Part shown: positions 7,601 to 14,499 of the stretch, piece after piece
How positions within the stretch are numbered: the stretch's first letter is position 1
Layout: each line of letters begins with the position of its first letter
NCBI GenBank assembly: GCA_964414715.1
Contig: CAYPXN010000027.1
Location: 1-23,567 of the forward strand
Reading direction: 5' to 3'
DNA: 23,567 nt
From: CAYPXN01 sp964414715
GTDB taxonomy: Bacteria > UBA10199 > JADFYH01
The notes under the pieces: model-generated
What the model was told of the DNA's origin: nothing
Seen by the model: only the letters and a program-made list of their open reading frames with translations
The model's database searches: none
Made by a program: the position numbers and the translations under genes

Positions 7601-8256
7601 TACATGCTTAATGTTTGAGGAGTGAGAGAATTTGAAAAGTTTGCCGGATTCATTTTAGTTTCAATAAAAATTTCCAGACTTTTTTCCGCATGCAAAATTT
7701 TTCCCTGAGAAATTCCGTGAAAGAGAGCCATGCCTGCATTCATCTGAAGATTCATGATTTCTGCATGCAGGAATTGTTCAGATAAAGTTCCTTGGATTGC
7801 GGGGCTCAGTTGAAGAGTGTAAGCGAGGTGTTGTGCTGCCACCATGCCACTGTCTTGAATAAAATGTTGTAGAAAAAGGTTTTGATTTTGGGAAATTTTT
7901 CCAAAAAATTTCAGGGTTCCGAAGTTGACAAAATCGTTGAACCAGGAAGAAGCTGAAGAGTGAAGTGGGGGGCGGAAAGAATTCAAAAGTGAAGTCACCC
8001 CTCGATATACCGTTACTTCACTTGCGAGGCCAAAGAGAGGGCTGAGATATTTGCTGCTTCCCAAAGAGTAAGCCCCGATTTTTCCCAAACGATAGGCAAA
8101 ACTTCCCGTGGTCATAGCGAGAAGATTTTTCCAATCGCAGGCCTCTTCCGAGAAATGGTTCAAAGTTTCGTCCATCTCCCTTTGGGTCGAGTTTAATTTG
8201 CTGGAATAGTCCGCAGAATGGATCGAGCCCCTTCTTCGGTCCAAGAGTGTAATCAT
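4693..8256 (-). CDS. Ser/Thr protein kinase fused to a degenerate FGE-sulfatase-like domain
   Basis: This 1187-residue protein has a Hanks-type kinase at about 308-620: Gly loop GSGGFGDV (317-324), Lys339 in AVIKV, HRDLKPEN (438-445) with Asp440, DWG (458-460) in place of DFG, and GTLGYVAPE (495-503). Residues 640-870 are helical, then a beta-rich part. From about 874 to 1183 it matches the formylglycine-generating-enzyme fold: MVFIQGGTAYTG, YRIPERVELEII, FPWTYPWGYLFNPNF and FDVYDLLGNTRKITQ. The usual RGGSW and GFR motifs have become CFGGSV and FYLV, so the domain probably binds a ligand or partner instead of making formylglycine. Residues 1-300 match nothing I know and end in a Pro-rich linker. 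No clear transmembrane helix was found. A GAGGG site precedes the ATG. Substrate unknown. Confidence 0.9.
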   Translation of the reverse strand: MITLLDRRRGSIHSADYSSKLNSTQREMDETLNHFSEEACDWKNLLAMTTGSFAYRLGKIGAYSLGSSKYLSPLFGLASEVTVYRGVTSLLNSFRPPLHSSASSWFNDFVNFGTLKFFGKISQNQNLFLQHFIQDSGMVAAQHLAYTLQLSPAIQGTLSEQFLHAEIMNLQMNAGMALFHGISQGKILHAEKSLEIFIETKMNPANFSNSLTPQTLSMYTGSGEKGPNTTPYPPPPVIQKEAPIPELPRAQVFVGETMDTQGPTEVRPRIALGEASVLAETRLPETPSAAFLNPSGPLNKGTRVGPDGRYILMNHLGSGGFGDVYKVYDERLARLAVIKVPRHANTGGNLMQRFDREITIGANLDPRYTVAVYDRFELGNNIPVPVMEYVSGNDLSRILLKLRSQNLPADQFDYERRLAIFAEICEAMESAHRKGIMHRDLKPENIRLDEEGHVRIMDWGIAKPFAEANPDSSVSSTEPIILDGEPLTQHGSWTGTLGYVAPEIMRNQPIKNPRSPDIFALGVILYEWIAAVHPFGAFQEGQSEKGEAKKIPVYDDHGHPKLSLLASILGPHSAPTFEEVMIGNAPAYIREIEPIARKAFSENPENRYQSIQELREAVLLAFARSEQNQIQESLRVMDVIEAQMQEAWDRFQIGQQMQAEQWQAMHQPISTLREMRSDWRQKALDLIKYLETTFHGRTPQEAKKMIAELAWRLLIDEGDTISHRERQSLEKLIRQNDVATAEDASPSMKDALNGNLSIHLSVLDRMSRNEGFPQMTRVRLFKYFPDKDAHGNSLLTYRPQLIFDKSLRALRDQSESPGIAVNEGYYVFEITHAGYHTTRIPLHVTLEDIRLSLQKSEALQIEAELVGSRDFPHNMVFIQGGTAYTGLDIYDDPNPLEKHSPPLRKISYTSFAITRDPITVAQYHAFVESVLDEINTALRKRNYTEAATLLNKARNYIPRGQLHLDPMASLTENPNPEKLAEAFSGVKYNWRVQASQEGSVLQFKLQDPVSHLSAAQEPILAEQPIHAIPLTAIRAYVDWKNKTEGRSKEKGLYRIPERVELEIIARNTFPWTYPWGYLFNPNFLESRLTHADVDRGSYARAVGTHSRGSGFYRDRSAFDVYDLLGNTRKITQTPAEPGCVYCFGGSVRTPFGPYFLPSALLYAGANTVNEYNSSFYLVLDLPEAGSN

Positions 8257-8415
8257 GTGTGCCCTCTATAAAATGCCAGGGCTTCTTTCGGGTTATTGGT
8301 TGAAAAGTTGTTCTTTTTTTTAGGTGAAATTTGGGACCTAAAAGATGTTGTTTTTGACCTTGAGACCTAAAAATGTGAGCTTGCTCCTTTGGGCTGAAAT
8401 CCTTAAAATAATCGA
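8257..8415. promoter_or_regulatory. Divergent promoter region with three ACCTAAAA motifs
   Basis: This 159-bp gap separates the kinase gene (minus) from the exported-protein gene (plus). TTTTAGGT (8318-8325) and ACCTAAAA (8336-8343) form an inverted repeat, and ACCTAAAAA occurs again at 8365-8373, as for a regulator binding several half-sites. A possible sigma-70-like promoter for the plus gene is TTGCTC (8381-8386), a 17-bp spacer, and TAAAAT (8404-8409). This would place the transcript start at or next to the ATG at 8416, which also lacks a ribosome-binding site, so that mRNA may be leaderless. Confidence 0.4.
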
Positions 8416-8979
8416 ATGAAAAAAATATTCCTTCTTTTCTTTTCATTTCTCTTATTGCTTTTGCCTTTTACCCTTTCCCCTGTTTCTTGGGCGGCAGACT
8501 CCAATGAAATGTTGGAACAGGATGCGGCGGGCCTGCGAAAAATCGTGAAGGAAGTCAACGGTGGCCCAAAAGCTTCCGATCCTTATTCAGATCCTGAGGC
8601 CTTCTTTATTTTGGAAGGTTGTTACGGGGGTAAGAAGGGGGAGGAATTTTCTAACCAAAATGTAAAAGTGACAGCGCTTTATTATTCGGAAATTTTTCAC
8701 AAGAATACTACGCAAGTTACCAGGATCCATTTCAAATTCAACAAACCCGTCGCGATGGGAGTGGCCCAAAACTATGTGGCAGATTTTGCTCCCTTCTTAA
8801 GAGGAAGAAATTTTACCCAGCAACACAAGATCGATGCTTCTGAAGGAGGAGATTGTGTGCCCAAAAATGGCGGCATTGAAAGCCGTTACACGCGCGATTA
8901 TTTTATCGAGTTTTATTACGCTCCGGGTGGAAAAGGAATCCAGGAAGCCCGTCTCTGGAATGCGAATTATAATAATTAG
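8416..8979 (+). CDS. Exported protein of unknown function
   Basis: I do not recognise the family. The 187-residue protein begins with a strong Sec signal peptide: KK, then a long Leu/Phe core, then a probable cut after VSWA (residue 26). The mature part is predicted soluble, with two cysteines (69 and 147) placed in ILEGCYGGKKGEE and GGDCVPKNGG, suggesting one periplasmic disulfide. Alternating hydrophobic stretches such as VKVTALYYSEIF, VTRIHFKFN and YFIEFYYAPGGKG suggest a mostly beta fold. It is read away from the kinase gene across a shared regulatory region. No Shine-Dalgarno sequence precedes the ATG. The coding call rests on the signal peptide and length; no function can be given. Confidence 0.75.
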   Translation: MKKIFLLFFSFLLLLLPFTLSPVSWAADSNEMLEQDAAGLRKIVKEVNGGPKASDPYSDPEAFFILEGCYGGKKGEEFSNQNVKVTALYYSEIFHKNTTQVTRIHFKFNKPVAMGVAQNYVADFAPFLRGRNFTQQHKIDASEGGDCVPKNGGIESRYTRDYFIEFYYAPGGKGIQEARLWNANYNN

Positions 8980-9164
8980 ATTTTACCTTTTTGTAAGTTT
9001 TTACTTTCAAAAAATGTCCTGACTTAATTAGCTCCCTCACAACTCTTAACAAATCTAAACAATATTCAGTGATTATCTTCCTGTTTCAGCTGGCATGTGG
9101 ATTGCTATTTCTGTTTTGGGAGTTTTTTTAACTCTTTTAGTAAAAAAAGAGAGGAGTACTTCTC

Positions 9165-9893
9165 ATGAATACACCTTCAGTAAATCAAAACCAAAATAAT
9201 GATATTCTTCTCACTCGTGTGATTGAAGGAGGTGCTGAAAGAGGAAAATTAGATCACCTGGATATAATTGAAATTTCAAGAAACGGAGTCATGGAACGGC
9301 TGAGCGTAGACCAGTTTATCCACGATTCCCGCTTTGATCACTTAGGTAACTCCTATGCCAGGTTGAATTGGATTGGAGTTCAGTATCGTTCTTTGCCAGT
9401 GAGACAGATGCATTCACTTCCTATTGGAACTAGCAAACCTTTTACAGATCGCATTGCAGATGCAGACACAAAGTATAAAGATCGCCAAGCACATTTCAAC
9501 GAAAGAATTGGCATGTTTCCCAGAAGTGGAAATGGTGCAGTTTCTGAAAAATTAGCGAAATCTAATCTGTCGAAAGAAAACGCCGGAACAAGAGTTCAAA
9601 TTCAACAGCAATCCCCTGAATCTGAAAAATTAGGTGAATCCGTCAGAAGATGGTGTCAGCACAATGGTTGGGATTTGGAATCATTCTATCAATTTCAAAC
9701 TGCAATGGGTGGCGATACGGAGGTGATTCGTAATGCGGTGGAAGGAAATCCAAATTTGACCCTCCCTGAAGATGCCAGGCCTATTGTTTTCTATGAGCCA
9801 AGCATTGCAGCAACTTCGGTGGTTATGGGGCCTATCTCAGCAGCTAAACACGATTTAAATCAAACTCTGCAAAGACTTAGAAATAATCCATAA
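9165..9893 (+). CDS. Unrecognised soluble protein
   Basis: This 242-residue protein has no signal peptide or membrane segment. A good ribosome-binding site (GAGGAG, 9151-9156) lies 8 bases before the ATG, which supports the start. Residues 16-40 (TRVIEGGAERGKLDHLDIIE onward) faintly resemble the core of a PDZ-type repeat, where a V-x-GGAA-x-G-L-x-GDII pattern is usual, but the rest does not clearly follow. The middle is Gln/Asn/Ser-rich and polar, and the C-terminus has helices such as KLGESVRRWCQHNGWDLESF. It is followed 26 bp later by a 56-codon gene, and together they sit between two kinase genes. It could be a kinase partner or substrate, but this is only positional reasoning. Confidence 0.7.
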   Translation: MNTPSVNQNQNNDILLTRVIEGGAERGKLDHLDIIEISRNGVMERLSVDQFIHDSRFDHLGNSYARLNWIGVQYRSLPVRQMHSLPIGTSKPFTDRIADADTKYKDRQAHFNERIGMFPRSGNGAVSEKLAKSNLSKENAGTRVQIQQQSPESEKLGESVRRWCQHNGWDLESFYQFQTAMGGDTEVIRNAVEGNPNLTLPEDARPIVFYEPSIAATSVVMGPISAAKHDLNQTLQRLRNNP

Positions 9894-9919
9894 GGGATGT
9901 ATTTTAAGAAAGAATCATT

Positions 9920-10090
9920 ATGACTAGTCCTGTGACGATAGAATATTTGGATCGAGTTAATATTGGAGAATTAGAAACTTTAAGAGTTCCTGCAGGTGAT
10001 CCAGGTTCACAGGGATTTGAAGTAGAATTGCATGTAGAATCACTTAAAAAACAAAAAAGTAATGAGCCCTCTTTGCTACGTAAGAGGTAA
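9920..10090 (+). CDS. Small 56-residue protein, unrecognised
   Basis: I translated an ATG at 9920 to a TAA at 10088-10090: it begins MTSPVTIEYLDRVNIGELET and ends in a basic tail, SLLRKR. It has no signal peptide; the N-terminal half alternates polar and hydrophobic residues as in a beta hairpin, with VPAGDPGSQGFEVELHVE as a possible turn and strand. It lies 26 bp after the preceding gene in the same direction, with a weak AAGAAAG site 7 bases upstream of the ATG. It ends 5 bp before the stop of the convergent kinase gene. Composition looks coding, but the size is small; it could be a small partner of the upstream protein. Confidence 0.5.
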   Translation: MTSPVTIEYLDRVNIGELETLRVPAGDPGSQGFEVELHVESLKKQKSNEPSLLRKR

Positions 10091-10105
10091 AACTCCTAAT
10101 TTACC
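10086..10105. terminator. Weak shared hairpin between convergent genes
   Basis: GGTAAA (10086-10091) and TTTACC (10100-10105) form a 6-bp inverted repeat that spans the stop codons of the 56-codon gene (plus) and the kinase gene (minus). It lacks a T-tract, so if it slows polymerase in either direction it would be a weak terminator. Confidence 0.25.
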
Positions 10106-11988
10106 CAAATTCCATTTCCGCTTCCACCCGAAGAAGGGGGAGCGTATTGCTTTAGGGGTGCACTTCCGCCTCCTCCGTCCCCACTTCGTTTGCGTACTGC
10201 CTTGGGAGCTGCTGCAGGAGCTGCTCTCAGAGGAATGTCGATGGGTTGAAGATTTCCATTGATGGGGGTGTAAACGGCTTCCACAGGAAGATAACCATTT
10301 TTTGCCAAGCGAATTTTTGCAGGTTTGTTTAAAGCAAGCTGATTGATATTTGCCGGCGTGACCAGACCTGTATCAACATCATTCAAAAAGATTTGGGCTC
10401 CGGGAGGAGTGCTGCTTACCATGGCTTGCCCGAATTCCACCTTCACGAGATTTGCTTCAAGATTCAAAGGAGTATTTTGTACCAAGGTGATGGATTTTTC
10501 CCAGGGCTGATAACCTTCCAATTGCAGACTGATATTTTGGGAAACGTAAAGGGGTAAATTGGGAAGGCTTGCAGGGGTTTTTAATCCGGTAGAACTTTTA
10601 TCTATTAAGATTTCGGCACCGGGGGGATTGGATTTGATCTCAATGCTTCCTTTGTCAGTTGCTTGGACAACACCGGGTTGTGATGTAGGTGCCGCTACGA
10701 CAGGAGGAGCAACCGCAGGAGCAGTGCCAGGAATTAAATTCGTTAAAGCAGCGGGCAACTGTGTTTTTGAAGCGGGTGTCAGCGTGGGAGGAGTTGAATT
10801 GCCTGCTAACTTGGGTTGAATTACTTTTGTCCAGGCAAAATAAGCGGCCACAGAGGCAATTCCAAAGAAAAACAAAAAGATAATGATAATCCAAAGAAGT
10901 GCAGAGCTGGATTTCTTTGGAGTCGCAGGAGCGTTTGCGGGTCCTTTGGAAGATTGATAACCGGGAATGTAAGAGATGGAGGTTTCCGCCGATTGCATGA
11001 CCAAGGCATCTTGCGTACTTTTTTTGATCGTTGGTTCGTTGGCCAAAGGGTTTTTTGGACTTTCGTTCACCGTAAATTCCTTCATGAACGCGGCGAGATC
11101 CTTGGGTAAAAAACCGGGACGGAACTGGGATAAAAAATGGGCAAGATCGACTTGAAAGGCTTCCGCTGTTTTGTAGCGTTCTTCCAAACTTCCCGCCATT
11201 GCCTTGGCCAGAATTTGCCGAAGGGGATCTGGAATACTGGCGGGTAAATCTTCCGCTTTCAGGTTGCAGTGACGGATTTTTTCAAGGATGGCGAGTGCGG
11301 TATCTCCGTCAAAACATTTTTTGCCGGTAATCATTTCATAAAGAACCACACCCAAGGCAAAAATATCACTTTGCTGATTCAAGGTTTCGCCGCGAGTTTG
11401 CTCGGGAGACATATAACTGAATTTGCCCTTGAGCATTCCGGTGGCAGTAAAACTTCCCTTGGAGGCAGCTTTGGCAATTCCGAAATCGGAAATTTTGACA
11501 TCTCCATTGTAGGAAAGCAGAATGTTGTGCGGAGAAACATCCCGATGAATAATATTCAGGGGCTTTCCGTCTGGGCCAATTTTTTTATGAGCGTAATCGA
11601 GACCCGCAGCGCTTTGCATGGCAATATAGCAGGCAACATCAATGGGAATTTTGCGTCCTTTGGCTTCTACACGATTCATCAGGGTTTTAAGATCAAAGCC
11701 ATCAATAAAAGCCATGGCAATGTAATAGGTATTTTCGAAAGAACCCAGATCCATCACATCGACAATATTCGGATGGTCGAGCATCACGGAAAGCTTGGCT
11801 TCATCCACCAGCATACGGACAAACTCGGGATCATTGGCCCAGTGGGGGAGAATTTTTTTAATGACCACCGTTTTTTCAAAGCCATCCGAACCGAAAGTCT
11901 TGGCTTTGTAAATTTCAGCCATGCCTCCGGTGCCGAGTTTGTCTAACAAAAAATATTTGCCAAAAGGTTTTTGAGATTCTGTTGCCAT
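10096..11988 (-). CDS. Transmembrane Ser/Thr protein kinase with two PEGA domains
   Basis: This 630-residue kinase faces the cytoplasm with its catalytic domain (about 10-290): GTGGMAEIY (19-27), Lys44 in VVIKK, HRDVSPHN (148-155), DFG (168-170) and FSYMSPEQTRGE in the activation segment. HRDVSPHN in place of HRDLKPxN is typical of many myxobacterial kinases. A single membrane helix lies at about 363-386 (LLWIIIIFLFFFGIASVAAY). The outside part has a Pro/Ala linker and two PEGA modules, GSIEIKSNPPGAEILIDKS (447-465) and MVSSTPPGAQIFLND (523-537), which usually bind surface ligands, then a Gly/Ser-rich tail. The start is 21 bp downstream of the channel gene, so the two are probably one operon. 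No good ribosome-binding site is seen. Substrate unknown; active-site residues are complete. Confidence 0.93.
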   Translation of the reverse strand: MATESQKPFGKYFLLDKLGTGGMAEIYKAKTFGSDGFEKTVVIKKILPHWANDPEFVRMLVDEAKLSVMLDHPNIVDVMDLGSFENTYYIAMAFIDGFDLKTLMNRVEAKGRKIPIDVACYIAMQSAAGLDYAHKKIGPDGKPLNIIHRDVSPHNILLSYNGDVKISDFGIAKAASKGSFTATGMLKGKFSYMSPEQTRGETLNQQSDIFALGVVLYEMITGKKCFDGDTALAILEKIRHCNLKAEDLPASIPDPLRQILAKAMAGSLEERYKTAEAFQVDLAHFLSQFRPGFLPKDLAAFMKEFTVNESPKNPLANEPTIKKSTQDALVMQSAETSISYIPGYQSSKGPANAPATPKKSSSALLWIIIIFLFFFGIASVAAYFAWTKVIQPKLAGNSTPPTLTPASKTQLPAALTNLIPGTAPAVAPPVVAAPTSQPGVVQATDKGSIEIKSNPPGAEILIDKSSTGLKTPASLPNLPLYVSQNISLQLEGYQPWEKSITLVQNTPLNLEANLVKVEFGQAMVSSTPPGAQIFLNDVDTGLVTPANINQLALNKPAKIRLAKNGYLPVEAVYTPINGNLQPIDIPLRAAPAAAPKAVRKRSGDGGGGSAPLKQYAPPSSGGSGNGIWVN

Positions 11989-12009
11989 AAAATGTTCTGA
12001 GAAAATTGT

Positions 12010-13701
12010 TTATCTATTCATCTTTCTACCAATAGTAAGCACAAACATGGAAATAAAAAAAGCACCAATAAATCCTTCTGAAGCCCCAATCACGCGACTC
12101 CAACCAACGGGATGGTAATCTCCGTAGCCCAAGGTGGTGAAGGAAACGACGCTAAAATAAAAGCAATGCAGGAAATCCATTACAGTGGAATAAGTCTGGC
12201 TCAGATCCAGTCTGAGATCACGGTTAATAATTCCGCTGCCGGTGTCTACACCCCCGATGAGATAAAAAAAAGAGCAAAAAGCGATAAAAAAAAGCGAGGT
12301 GAATATGACACGGACCGGGTATTCACCGTATCCAGTGCTGAGTCGCATGAATTGAAGGCCTCCCCAGCTTTTGCGTGGAGAGAGTTTTCGTTTGCATTCC
12401 ATCTCACCGTAATAAAAGTTGCCCGCGGTTTCATAACTTCCAAAATTTTCGTAACATTTTTTGATGTTCCGGCAAACATCCGAAGCTTTTTTGTAGTGGG
12501 CTTGGCTTTTGACCCGGTTTGCATCCATCTCGTCCCGACAGGTAAGGCGACCATGAAGAGTATCCCAGTGGGCCTCATTTAAATCAACGTTATCAAGTGA
12601 GGTATCCAGAAAAGAAGCGGCATGGAGGTCCCCTTTGAGTTTGCTTCGGCCTCCATGGAAAAAGACTTCCTGAAAAGACAGGTCATTTTTTTTCGGATTG
12701 AGGATGTAAATCACTTTCTCATCTCCCGAAAATTCGGTGCGGCTAAAGTTGGTAGTCGGGTTTTCAAGTGTCAGCGGATAAAATTTCAGGATTTTTGATT
12801 TGAACTGGGCACTCGAAAAATCAGCGCGTCCTTTTTTGAAAACAGTATTCGAAAAGTTTGTTTCTTTGGCACTAAAGGTGGAGTTTGCGAAAGAAAGTTG
12901 ATCGAACTCGAAATCACATTGCAAGAAAGTGAGCGAGTGACATTGGAAAAACACGTTGCTGAACTGGATTTTTGATGCCTTGAAGTGGGTAAGATCAAAA
13001 TGGACGTGGTCGTTTTTGATGTTGCAGTCTGAAAAAATAATTTGTTCTCCCGCCCAATCCATTTCAGTAAACTTGATTTCATTTCCACTCATGGAGGAAT
13101 TGGCAAAAGAGATCATGGGGCCGGAATAACGTATTTTCTCAAAGCTGCTATGAATACTGTGAAGTTCAGTTTGAGTGAAAAATACACTGCCCTGAAATTG
13201 TGAGGCACGAAAATCCAGCTGTTCACCCTTAAAGTGTGAGTTTGCAAAGCTGACATGCTTTCCATGAAAATTTGCCTCGTTAAAATGGCTTTCGTGGCTT
13301 TCAAAACGACAAGCATTGAAGAGGTTAAAATCTCCCTGAAATTGCGCTTTTGAAAAGTTGGTTTTCATTCCCTGGAAAAGTGCCTGGTTGAAAATGGCCC
13401 CTTTGAGAAAGCTTGTTTTGTAAAAGCTGCTTTCACGTCCCAGGAACTGGCAATTCTCAAAGTTGGCAAATTCTTGAAAAACAACATCCCTAAAATTGAC
13501 CGAAAAGGTGAAGATGAATCCTTCGAAGTTGAAATCACGGGAGTTAATTTTTTTTCGAAGCAGTTCATTGAATTCGGCTTCAGGCTTTGTTTTGGCTGCA
13601 TCGTGAAAGATGCAGAAATTTTTTTCAGAAGAAGCCCAAACAGGATGAGTACAATTTTGTTTTCCCTGGTGATTGGTATACTGACAATTTTGAAGGGTCA
13701 T
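12010..13701 (-). CDS. Pentapeptide-repeat protein fused to a two-helix potassium channel
   Basis: The N-terminus has a Cys/His cluster (Cys6, Cys17, His19, Cys30, His33) that looks like a small zinc-binding knuckle. From about residue 70 to 390 the sequence repeats every five residues with a central Phe or Leu, e.g. AQFQGDFNLFNACRFES and FNEANFHGKHVSFANSHFKG, giving a right-handed beta-helix of pentapeptide repeats. After a helical part with several cysteines, residues 463-483 form a membrane helix, a pore loop carries the K+ selectivity filter TTLGYGD (522-528), and a second helix ends near 558. The architecture suggests a K+ channel gated or anchored by a cytoplasmic beta-helix. The PEGA kinase gene follows after 21 bp, raising the possibility of phosphorylation control. 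A palindrome lies right before the ATG. Domain calls are firm; gating is inference. Confidence 0.88.
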   Translation of the reverse strand: MTLQNCQYTNHQGKQNCTHPVWASSEKNFCIFHDAAKTKPEAEFNELLRKKINSRDFNFEGFIFTFSVNFRDVVFQEFANFENCQFLGRESSFYKTSFLKGAIFNQALFQGMKTNFSKAQFQGDFNLFNACRFESHESHFNEANFHGKHVSFANSHFKGEQLDFRASQFQGSVFFTQTELHSIHSSFEKIRYSGPMISFANSSMSGNEIKFTEMDWAGEQIIFSDCNIKNDHVHFDLTHFKASKIQFSNVFFQCHSLTFLQCDFEFDQLSFANSTFSAKETNFSNTVFKKGRADFSSAQFKSKILKFYPLTLENPTTNFSRTEFSGDEKVIYILNPKKNDLSFQEVFFHGGRSKLKGDLHAASFLDTSLDNVDLNEAHWDTLHGRLTCRDEMDANRVKSQAHYKKASDVCRNIKKCYENFGSYETAGNFYYGEMECKRKLSPRKSWGGLQFMRLSTGYGEYPVRVIFTSLFFIAFCSFFYLIGGVDTGSGIINRDLRLDLSQTYSTVMDFLHCFYFSVVSFTTLGYGDYHPVGWSRVIGASEGFIGAFFISMFVLTIGRKMNR

Positions 13702-13703
13702 AG

Positions 13704-13719
13704 AAGGTAGTTCTACCTT
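13704..13719. promoter_or_regulatory. Operator-like palindrome before the channel-kinase operon
   Basis: AAGGTAG (13704-13710) and CTACCTT (13713-13719) form a perfect 7-bp inverted repeat with a 2-bp centre, three bases upstream of the channel ATG (13699-13701). The only Shine-Dalgarno-like AAGG on the minus strand is part of this palindrome, so a bound regulator or an RNA hairpin here would affect expression. Confidence 0.4.
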
Positions 13720-13863
13720 AAAATTCCTTGGGCATCAATTTCTGAATTTTTCCGGAAATCCGCAAATTATTTTCCAGATTTTGGAATGAAGTGTCCATTT
13801 TTTGGAAAATTTTTCTTTCTCTTCGCTTAAATTGTTTCTGGGTTTTGGCATTCCCTTTGCTTT

Positions 13864-13898
13864 TGCCTTCCTACGCCTAGGCAATTTTAACAAAGGAG
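13864..13898 (+). promoter_or_regulatory. Inverted repeat and ribosome-binding site upstream of the 13906 gene
   Basis: TTGCCT (13864-13869) and AGGCAA (13879-13884) form an inverted repeat that overlaps the 8-bp palindrome GCCTAGGC (13875-13882); it may be an operator near the promoter. AAGGAG (13893-13898) is a strong ribosome-binding site. It lies 1 base from the ATG at 13900 and 7 bases from the ATG at 13906, which decides the start in favour of 13906. The rest of the 204-bp gap (13702-13905) is AT-rich with no gene. Confidence 0.45.
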
Positions 13899-13905
13899 AA
13901 TGTGT

Positions 13906-14127
13906 ATGAATGAATATATCCGCGATGTGTATCACATCGTTGAAAAGGAAGCTGAAGGAAATGAACCGGCCAAAGCCATCTGGACCAAAATCGGGGTGGC
14001 CTTTGTCAACCGGGATCAGTCCCTCAATGTGATCATGGATATGCTGCCTTTAAATGGAAAGCTGCATATCCGCGATCGTCGATTCAACAAAAACCAAAGT
14101 AAATTCCAAAAAGGAGATAATGTATGA
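13906..14127 (+). CDS. Small conserved-type protein coupled to comEA
   Basis: This 73-residue protein (MNEYIRDVYHIVEKEAEGNE onward) contains IWTKIGVAFVNRDQSLNVIM and the ending LPLNGKLHIRD. I recall this IWTKIG-x-AF-x-NRDGS-x-NV...LP-x-NGKL-x-(I/V)R pattern from short uncharacterised proteins in proteobacteria; no function is known to me. The start at 13906 is chosen because AAGGAG lies 7 bases upstream. The TGA stop overlaps the comEA ATG (ATGA at 14124-14127), so the two are translationally coupled and may act together, for example in DNA handling, although this is only context. It is soluble, without a signal peptide. Confidence 0.8.
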   Translation: MNEYIRDVYHIVEKEAEGNEPAKAIWTKIGVAFVNRDQSLNVIMDMLPLNGKLHIRDRRFNKNQSKFQKGDNV

Positions 14128-14495
14128 AGAAACAATTCATCGCAATTGCTGTAGTGATTGCAGCCATCATGCCGGGCCTTGCAAGTGCGAAGGCCTCAAA
14201 AAAACAAATCAGCGGGCATCTGAACCTCAACACAGCCAGCGTGGAACAACTCCACCAATTGCCTGGCGTGAGTCCGAAGAAAGCCCAAGCCATCGAGAAT
14301 TATAGAAAAGAACATCCATTCAAATCGGTGGATGAATTGGACAATGTTCAGGGCTTTAGTCCGAAGAGCATTGGAAAAATCAAACCTTATCTGGGGATTG
14401 ATGGATCTAACAACTTGGTGGTGGAAGGTGGAAAGTCCAAACGAGGCAAAAAGACTGCCTCTGAAGGCAAACACTCCAAATCTAAGAAGGCTTAG
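14124..14495 (+). CDS. comEA: ComEA-like exported helix-hairpin-helix DNA-binding protein
   Basis: ComEA proteins bind double-stranded DNA in the periplasm and help pull it in during natural transformation; short stand-alone forms exist in many Gram-negative bacteria. The 123-residue protein has a signal peptide (1-22, cut after ASA), then the ComEA core at 32-90: HLNLNTASVEQLHQLPGVS, KAQAIENYRKEHPFKSVDEL and VQGFSPKSIGKIKPYL, containing two helix-hairpin-helix motifs. The C-terminal 30 residues are Lys/Ser-rich (KSKRGKK, KHSKSKKA), which would add nonspecific DNA affinity. AAGGAG 7 bases upstream of the ATG fixes the start, and the gene overlaps the previous one by ATGA. A clear terminator follows. 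No other competence gene lies in the window, so the transformation role is inferred from the family. Confidence 0.88.
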   Translation: MKKQFIAIAVVIAAIMPGLASAKASKKQISGHLNLNTASVEQLHQLPGVSPKKAQAIENYRKEHPFKSVDELDNVQGFSPKSIGKIKPYLGIDGSNNLVVEGGKSKRGKKTASEGKHSKSKKA

Positions 14496-14499
14496 AATC

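Noticed and set aside
9069..9131. A 20-codon hydrophobic peptide starting at a GTG upstream of the 9165 gene.
   Set aside because: No ribosome-binding site, a weak start codon and AT-rich surroundings make a chance hydrophobic frame more likely.
11269..11946. A 225-residue plus-strand frame opposite the PEGA kinase.
   Set aside because: It is antisense to the conserved kinase domain and shows no independent domain or ribosome-binding site.
13900..13905. Start of the small gene at the ATG at 13900.
   Set aside because: It lies one base from the ribosome-binding site; the ATG at 13906 has the proper spacing of 7.
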